Below, in pieces: positions 44,522 through 44,853 of a stretch of DNA of 44,853 nucleotides; the first letter of the stretch is position 1; each line of letters begins with the position of its first letter. The translations under genes and the position numbers were made by a program. The notes beneath the pieces were generated by a model, which searched no databases, was not told the origin of the DNA, and saw only the letters and a program-made list of their open reading frames with translations. Source of the stretch: Oscillospiraceae bacterium (GTDB lineage: Bacteria > Bacillota > Clostridia > UMGS1810); contig JAJXRJ010000005.1 of the NCBI GenBank assembly GCA_021629085.1, positions 31,408 through 76,260 on the forward strand. Direction: 5' to 3'.

Positions 44522-44561
44522 TGTGGCACCTCCAATAATATAGATATTTATTATATCGTAT

Positions 44562-44590
44562 ATTTTATAAAATATGCCACATTTTGTCAA
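44562..44590 (-). promoter_or_regulatory. Promoter of the DUF4352-like protein gene
   Basis: Minus strand: TTGACA (44585-44590), 17 bp, TAAAAT (44562-44567). The -35 is perfect consensus. A second -10-like TATAAT at 44550-44555 lacks a matching -35. Confidence 0.75.
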
Positions 44591-44768
44591 TAAGAATTTT
44601 TGCCTAAAAGGTTATTTAGATATTCCTGCTCTGCTTTATCCAGCGTTGATTTCAACTCGATTTTAGCACGGTGATCATTGTAAAACTCCTGTTCCCATTT
44701 TTCCAGTTTTATGCCTTTACGTTTTTTGGTACGGATGCTGACATAAACGGCTTTTTATCTTCCCGCAT
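44587..44768 (-). pseudogene. Frameshifted remnant of a small basic protein
   Basis: From ATG 44766-44768 the frame reads MREDKK and then ends quickly, but another frame continues AVYVSIRTKKRKGIKLEKW and runs 50 more residues to a stop at 44587. Adding one A to the A5 run (minus strand, 44752-44756) would join them into about 60 residues. The upstream frame is also open (YLIFD before the Met), so the protein may once have been longer. No ribosome binding site precedes the ATG. The family is not recognised. Confidence 0.35.
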
Positions 44769-44807
44769 ATCAAATATTAAATAAAATCGTGTAAAAAACG
44801 TGTATGA

Positions 44808-44839
44808 ACAAAAAGAAACCGCATAACAATGCGGTTTCT
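44808..44839 (-). terminator. Intrinsic terminator for a gene beyond the window
   Basis: AGAAACCGCAT (44814-44824) pairs perfectly with ATGCGGTTTCT (44829-44839). The minus strand continues TTTTTG, so it terminates a transcript entering from the right. Confidence 0.75.
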
Positions 44840-44853
44840 AGTGTTTTTGGTGG

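Overview
The window looks like a chromosomal segment of an anaerobic, fermentative, low-to-moderate-GC Gram-positive bacterium of the class Clostridia, probably from a gut or other plant-polymer-rich habitat. The sequence signs are AGGAGG-type ribosome binding sites, TTGACA/TATAAT promoters with 17-bp spacers, several TTG and GTG starts, an S-layer-homology protein, 'stalk' (copper-amine-oxidase N-terminal-like) secreted proteins, CheC/CheD chemotaxis genes and multimodular secreted glycosidases. The species cannot be named from the sequence. No rRNA, CRISPR array, insertion sequence or phage module was recognised. Three solitary tRNA genes (Pro-CGG, Gly-CCC, Val-CAC) are present, each with its own promoter and terminator.

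Layout. 1-2660: the end of an AraC-type regulator, a membrane diguanylate cyclase, and a tRNA-Pro locus with a duplicated tRNA 5' half and a structured spacer. 2669-13034: two very large secreted proteins on the minus strand, a GH10 xylanase-type enzyme and a 2031-residue alpha/beta-hydrolase (esterase-like) protein, which share eight copies of one carbohydrate-binding-type module. 13193-14293: a Mbeg1/DUF2974-type hydrolase. 14450-22382: a redox-rich catabolic island, with a FAD oxidoreductase behind a palindromic operator, a cupin-AraC regulator, and a divergent five-gene operon (Old Yellow Enzyme with a [4Fe-4S] motif, SDR, fumarate-reductase-type flavoprotein, TIM-barrel isomerase, 2-hydroxyacid dehydrogenase). 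22436-25622: a PHP/UvrD-type helicase broken by a frameshift.

25820-28580: an acyltransferase overlapping a cytoplasmic heparinase II/III-like lyase gene. 28620-30320: an SLH-anchored serpin. 30428-34311: a translationally coupled operon of a degenerate GGDEF-GAF-GGDEF-EAL protein, CheY, CheC and a CheD that has lost its catalytic cysteine. 34742-39884: a DUF2238-type membrane protein, a P-type cation ATPase, a stalk-domain protein and a lipoprotein. 39982-44853: GtrA, tRNA-Gly, a glycerophosphodiesterase, tRNA-Val, a second (cytoplasmic) GH10 enzyme, a zinc-ribbon protein, a second stalk-domain protein and a frameshifted remnant.

How the genes fit together. The secreted xylanase and esterase, the cytoplasmic GH10 enzyme and the cytoplasmic lyase suggest stepwise use of decorated plant polysaccharides, with oligomers finished inside the cell. 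The AraC-linked redox operon looks dedicated to one carbonyl-containing or unsaturated substrate that I cannot name. It and the che operon, with catalytically degenerate CheD and c-di-GMP proteins, are the parts most likely to hold undescribed biology.
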